From contig CP139918.1 of assembly GCA_034423775.1 (NCBI GenBank), positions 682,001-746,000 of the forward strand: a stretch of DNA of 64,000 nt, read 5' to 3'. Source of the DNA: Alphaproteobacteria bacterium US3C007. GTDB taxonomy: Bacteria; Pseudomonadota; Alphaproteobacteria; Rhodobacterales; Rhodobacteraceae. Below the pieces are notes generated by a model. It ran no database searches. It was not told the DNA's origin and was given only the letters and a program-made list of their open reading frames with translations. The position numbers and the translations under genes were made by a program. Shown here piece after piece: positions 63,503-64,000 of this stretch. Position 1 is the stretch's first letter. Every line of letters starts with the position of its first letter.

Positions 63503-64000
63503 TCAAACCGGCTTTGCACCCGCGCAATCCCGAGTTAATCGGCGCTCAATTTCCTGTAGCGCCCGGCCATCTAAATGGCTTTCATCGCAATGAAACCCGC
63601 GGTTTGAAAACCCTTCAGAATCGCTGGTAAACTTATGCATATCCACCAAGCCCATATCACTTTGATGCACGTGATAGGCCAGGCTTTGATTGAACAAGTG
63701 AACAATATTCGCCACGCTTGCGTTTTCTGCTGCGCTGCTCTTGGACGAATGCAGAGGTGCCGGAACATTCAGAATAAAAATCTGATGTTGCATTTCCACA
63801 GCAAGCCCGCCCACAAACCGCAGATAGCCTGCAACGGTTTCAGCAATTAAATCTTTCAATTCAATATCACGCGCGTCTGCCACTGCTAAGAAACCTTCAT
63901 GTAGCCGGCAGTCAATTTCTCCACAGGACAGCATAGCCTTTGAACGCTTTGGCAGATGACGCAATTGAGCGCGGAGAATTTCGGAAAATGGGCGTTGCGC
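63503..64000 (-). CDS. Unrecognised protein, C-terminal part (start outside window)
   Basis: The frame stays open to the right edge (upstream residues read AQRPFSEILRAQ), so the TTG at 63964 is probably internal. The visible 165 residues contain ILNVPAPLHS and a C-terminal GFHCDESHLDG segment. A Asp/His arrangement near the C-terminus is like that of SGNH or GSCFA-type hydrolases, but this is a weak resemblance. No neighbour clue. Confidence 0.55.
   Translation of the reverse strand, partial: AQRPFSEILRAQLRHLPKRSKAMLSCGEIDCRLHEGFLAVADARDIELKDLIAETVAGYLRFVGGLAVEMQHQIFILNVPAPLHSSKSSAAENASVANIVHLFNQSLAYHVHQSDMGLVDMHKFTSDSEGFSNRGFHCDESHLDGRALQEIERRLTRDCAGAKPV

Overview
The window looks like chromosomal DNA from a marine Rhodobacterales bacterium (roseobacter type). 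The evidence is MipZ instead of a Min system, an RpoE/ChrR singlet-oxygen sigma factor pair, an NDUFS4-like complex I subunit, an inositol catabolic locus and a large FAD/GcvT dimethylglycine dehydrogenase-like protein. GC content looks moderate (mid-50s by eye, not computed), lower than many roseobacters, so a pelagic lineage such as the Planktomarina/RCA group is plausible. That placement is inference. I see no prophage, insertion sequence, CRISPR array or rRNA. Genes are dense and often overlap by 4 bp (ATGA).

Region 1 (1-13.9 kb) is a myo-inositol (or inositol-derivative) locus: iolD (5' end outside the window), iolE, a TIM-barrel isomerase plus a hydroxyisobutyrate-dehydrogenase-like gene, a MocE-like Rieske ferredoxin, an aldolase-iolB-iolC operon, a second IolE/MocC-like gene, a LacI-family regulator and a three-gene sugar ABC transporter. 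The same palindrome, TGCAACCGGTTGCA, occurs between iolC and the iolE-like gene and between lacI and the transporter, so it is the likely LacI operator.

Region 2 (14-30.8 kb) holds a lipoprotein, a dimethylglycine/sarcosine dehydrogenase-like enzyme, the cell-shape operon mreB-mreC-mreD-mrdA-rodA with ghrA coupled behind it, an isolated formate dehydrogenase alpha subunit, a phosphatase-like gene followed by a saccharopine dehydrogenase, and then an SDR and an MFS transporter read leftward.

Region 3 (28.8-34.3 kb) is a stress and lipid cluster: SDR, MFS, DUF1365 protein and FAD oxidoreductase, divergent from rpoE-chrR. Two promoter-like elements with a TGATCC/TCATCC -35 and an 18-bp spacer face away from each other in the intergenic region.

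Region 4 (34-51.5 kb) is mostly housekeeping: a CysQ-like phosphatase, PmbA, two SDRs, a crotonase-fold protein without the usual glutamates, an HNH protein, an HI0933-type flavoprotein preceded by a possible 21-codon coupled leader, mutL, rmuC, mipZ, a beta-keto acid cleavage enzyme with a TPP enzyme, an NDUFS4-like subunit, uvrB and a di-haem cytochrome.

Region 5 (51.6-64 kb) looks like a peptide or amide nutrition area: a CocE/NonD hydrolase, a complete Dpp/Opp-type ABC transporter with a Tat-type binding protein, a 9-bp tandem repeat, tRNA-Gln(TTG), panE-like, an AGE-family epimerase, an M20 amidohydrolase, a 54-residue secreted protein and the C-terminal part of an unrecognised protein that runs off the right edge.
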